Source of the DNA: CAYLNK01 sp964384675 | GTDB lineage: Bacteria > Acidobacteriota > Thermoanaerobaculia > UBA5066 | Reading direction: 5' to 3' | Assembly (NCBI GenBank): GCA_964384675.1 | Contig: CAYLNK010000059.1 | Coordinates: 1 to 25,660, forward strand | Length of the DNA stretch: 25,660 nt | Shown here: positions 24,045 to 25,660 of the stretch, piece after piece | Position numbering within the stretch: the first letter of the stretch is position 1 | How the letters are laid out: each line of letters begins with the position of its first letter | Notes under the pieces: generated by a model | The model's input: the letters and a program-made list of their open reading frames with translations, nothing else | Told to the model about the DNA's origin: nothing | Database searches by the model: none | Program-made: the position numbers and the translations under genes

Positions 24045-25625
24045 GTGCGCCTCCCGGTTTGCCTCGCGGCCCTGCTCGGCTTCCTGTCCGTCACGCCACA
24101 CCTCCTCGGCGCGACGGACGCGGCGTCGCTCGTCTCCCGGTTCAACGAGAGGCGGGCGGAGGCGCTCCGCCTCGACCTCGACACGCGCGTGAACCGCTTC
24201 GAGGAGAGGCTCCTCTCGATCGAGGCGCTGCCGTTCGGACAGCCGCGCGTGGAGAGGGCTCTCGAGCTGATCGCGCTCAATCCAGCCGACGACCGCGGTC
24301 CGTACCACGCGCTCCGCTGGGCGCGCACGAGCGAGGGTGAGCCGCTCGCCGTGCCGCTCTCGGCCGTGACGTCGGCGCTGGACAGGATCTACCGGAGCGG
24401 CGGCGGCGAGGATTCGCTGGCCTGGAGAAGCGGCCGCCGCGCGTTCCTCTTCCAGACCGGGGACTTCGCCGGCGCCCGGCAGCTGACCGCCGAGCTCTCC
24501 GGGCGGTCGGGCGGCCGGGACCGCTGGCTCGTCGCGCGTTCGCTCGAGCAGGGCAAGGTCTACTCGATGCTGCTGTCGCGGATCGCCGGGAACAAGGAGC
24601 CGCTCGCGGCCTACTACCGGAAGTGCGACCTCATCCGGACGGCCCGCAGCGGTTGCCGGAAGGTCGTCGTGTTCCCGGTGGAGATGGCCGCCTGGACGCT
24701 CGGCTCGCGCTCCCCGTCCTGCTTCGCCGAGATCCTGATCGCGCAGGCGCGGGCCGAGCTCGGGAACTACTCCGCGCAGGCCGACCTCCTGGCGGCCGCG
24801 GCCGAGGCCGACCCGGTGCGGGCGGAGCGGCCCCTCGTGGAGCTCGTCACGACGCCGGCGAGCCTCATCACCGTGAACGCCCGCCTCGTCGGGGTCGACG
24901 CGCTCCGCCGCATCGCGGAGGCGCGCTTCGACTGGGCCGGGGCGATCGTCTGGACGGACCGCTACCTCGTCACGAACGGCGTGCTGCCGCCCCCGTTCTT
25001 CCTCACCGCCTGGGACGACCTGCGGGCTCTGCCCGCCGAGGCCGCCCGGGAGCCCGAGGAGGCGGCCGAGGACCGGGACGCATTGCTGGCGCGCAAGCTG
25101 GACGAGAGGTTCCGCAACGCGGTGCGGCTCGGAAGCGCGTTCGAGGCGCGCCGTACGTTCGAGGCCGGCCTCGTCCAGCTCCTCCGGACGAACGGGAACG
25201 CGCGCCTGCGCTCCCGGCTGATCGAGCTGGCCCGGGCCGAGGAGCAGCTCGGACGTCCCGACGCGGCGCTCCGGATCGCGGGCTACCTGCAGGGCCAGCC
25301 GCTCCAGCCGCACGAGGAGGCCGAGCTCCTCTGCCTGCGGGAGCGTCTCGGCGCTCCAGCACCTCCCACCGACCGCCCGCTCCCGCGTCCGTGGGACACG
25401 CCGCCGGAGTACCTCACGCCGGCGGGCTGGCTCGGGACGCTCCGCCTCGGCGCGAAGGTGACCAACGACGTGCCGTTCCCGTGGGCGAAGCCCGCCGGGA
25501 CGACGCCGGGCCTCGTGCCGCCGATCCCCCAGCCGACCGCGGGAACCCGAAGCTCGCCCTCCCGCCCGAGCCGCCCCGCGCGCCCGAGCAGCAGCAGGAG
25601 CGGCGGGAAGCGCGGACGCGGTTGA
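24045..25625 (+). CDS. Secreted helical-repeat-like protein of unknown function, possible 3' frameshift
   Basis: This 526-aa protein starts at GTG 24045. A signal peptide 'MRLPVCLAALLGFLSVTPHLLG' precedes a long helical region (about 30-470) with Arg/Glu-rich pairs such as 'RVERALELIALNPADDRG', 'ARAELGNYSAQADLLAAAAE' and 'LIELARAEEQLGRPDAAL', suggestive of TPR-like or other solenoid repeats. I do not recognise a family. From about 25541 the frame changes character to Ser/Arg/Pro-rich sequence and stops at 25625. The frame one base back reads 'NPKLALPPEPPRAPEQQQ' then 'ERREARTRLTSGEADERWMRD', with high GC3, to the window edge. This suggests that the real protein continues out of the window and that a base is missing near 25526-25545. 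Confidence 0.7.
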   Translation: MRLPVCLAALLGFLSVTPHLLGATDAASLVSRFNERRAEALRLDLDTRVNRFEERLLSIEALPFGQPRVERALELIALNPADDRGPYHALRWARTSEGEPLAVPLSAVTSALDRIYRSGGGEDSLAWRSGRRAFLFQTGDFAGARQLTAELSGRSGGRDRWLVARSLEQGKVYSMLLSRIAGNKEPLAAYYRKCDLIRTARSGCRKVVVFPVEMAAWTLGSRSPSCFAEILIAQARAELGNYSAQADLLAAAAEADPVRAERPLVELVTTPASLITVNARLVGVDALRRIAEARFDWAGAIVWTDRYLVTNGVLPPPFFLTAWDDLRALPAEAAREPEEAAEDRDALLARKLDERFRNAVRLGSAFEARRTFEAGLVQLLRTNGNARLRSRLIELARAEEQLGRPDAALRIAGYLQGQPLQPHEEAELLCLRERLGAPAPPTDRPLPRPWDTPPEYLTPAGWLGTLRLGAKVTNDVPFPWAKPAGTTPGLVPPIPQPTAGTRSSPSRPSRPARPSSSRSGGKRGRG

Positions 25626-25660
25626 CGAGCGGCGAGGCGGACGAGCGCTGGATGCGGGAC

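Overview
The window is high-GC bacterial DNA (by eye roughly two-thirds G+C or more, with strong GC3 bias). It holds two parts: the right end of an integrated mobile element (about 1-8550) and a stretch of host chromosome (about 8550-25660). The host genes suggest a soil or sediment Acidobacteriota-type organism. The hints are a two-component-propeller sensor kinase, a secreted protein with an 'FFRT..LMNPT' signature, a DUF4331 protein with a TPR partner, and many signal peptides. This is inference from family content; no rRNA is present to confirm it.

Element, left to right: the 3' end of a long coiled-coil, tape-measure-like protein that runs off the left edge; a small sigma-70-family factor; a membrane-anchored unknown; a 66-aa protein; a decayed gene fragment; a predicted PD-(D/E)XK nuclease-like gene; a roughly 500-bp AT-richer control region with five copies of GTATCTAC; a ribbon-helix-helix protein with two AT-hook-like motifs; a small frameshifted gene; a palindrome and repeat block; a serine resolvase/invertase; a class II Fic protein; and a tyrosine integrase. 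The integrase lies next to the 3' end of a tRNA-Glu gene, the classic arrangement of an att site. The nuclease-like and Fic genes have visibly weaker GC3 bias than the structural and integration genes and look like cargo. The element looks like a prophage or phage-derived integrative element, but its left end is outside the window.

Host part: tRNA-Glu(CTC); an ABC-2 exporter pair (ATPase and permease, stop and start overlapping by 4 bp); tRNA-Arg(ACG) with a near-consensus promoter; a 1511-aa sensor kinase with 14 propeller blades, Y_Y_Y, GAF, two PAS, HisKA and HATPase domains; a beta-hydroxyacid dehydrogenase whose frame runs without a stop into a CBS-domain protein; an FMN-binding PNPOx-like protein; a PlsC-type acyltransferase; a co-directional group (secreted protein, DUF4331, TPR, DUF6939-like); a DinB-fold protein and a secreted MsrA; and two divergent secreted unknowns, the last of which appears to shift frame near the right edge.

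Several genes in both parts have a TANNNT-like -10 box 6-7 nt before the start codon and no Shine-Dalgarno, which suggests leaderless mRNAs. The most interesting area for follow-up is 4250-5300 (repeat array, AT-hook/RHH protein, palindromes, serine recombinase), together with the two cargo genes that flank it.
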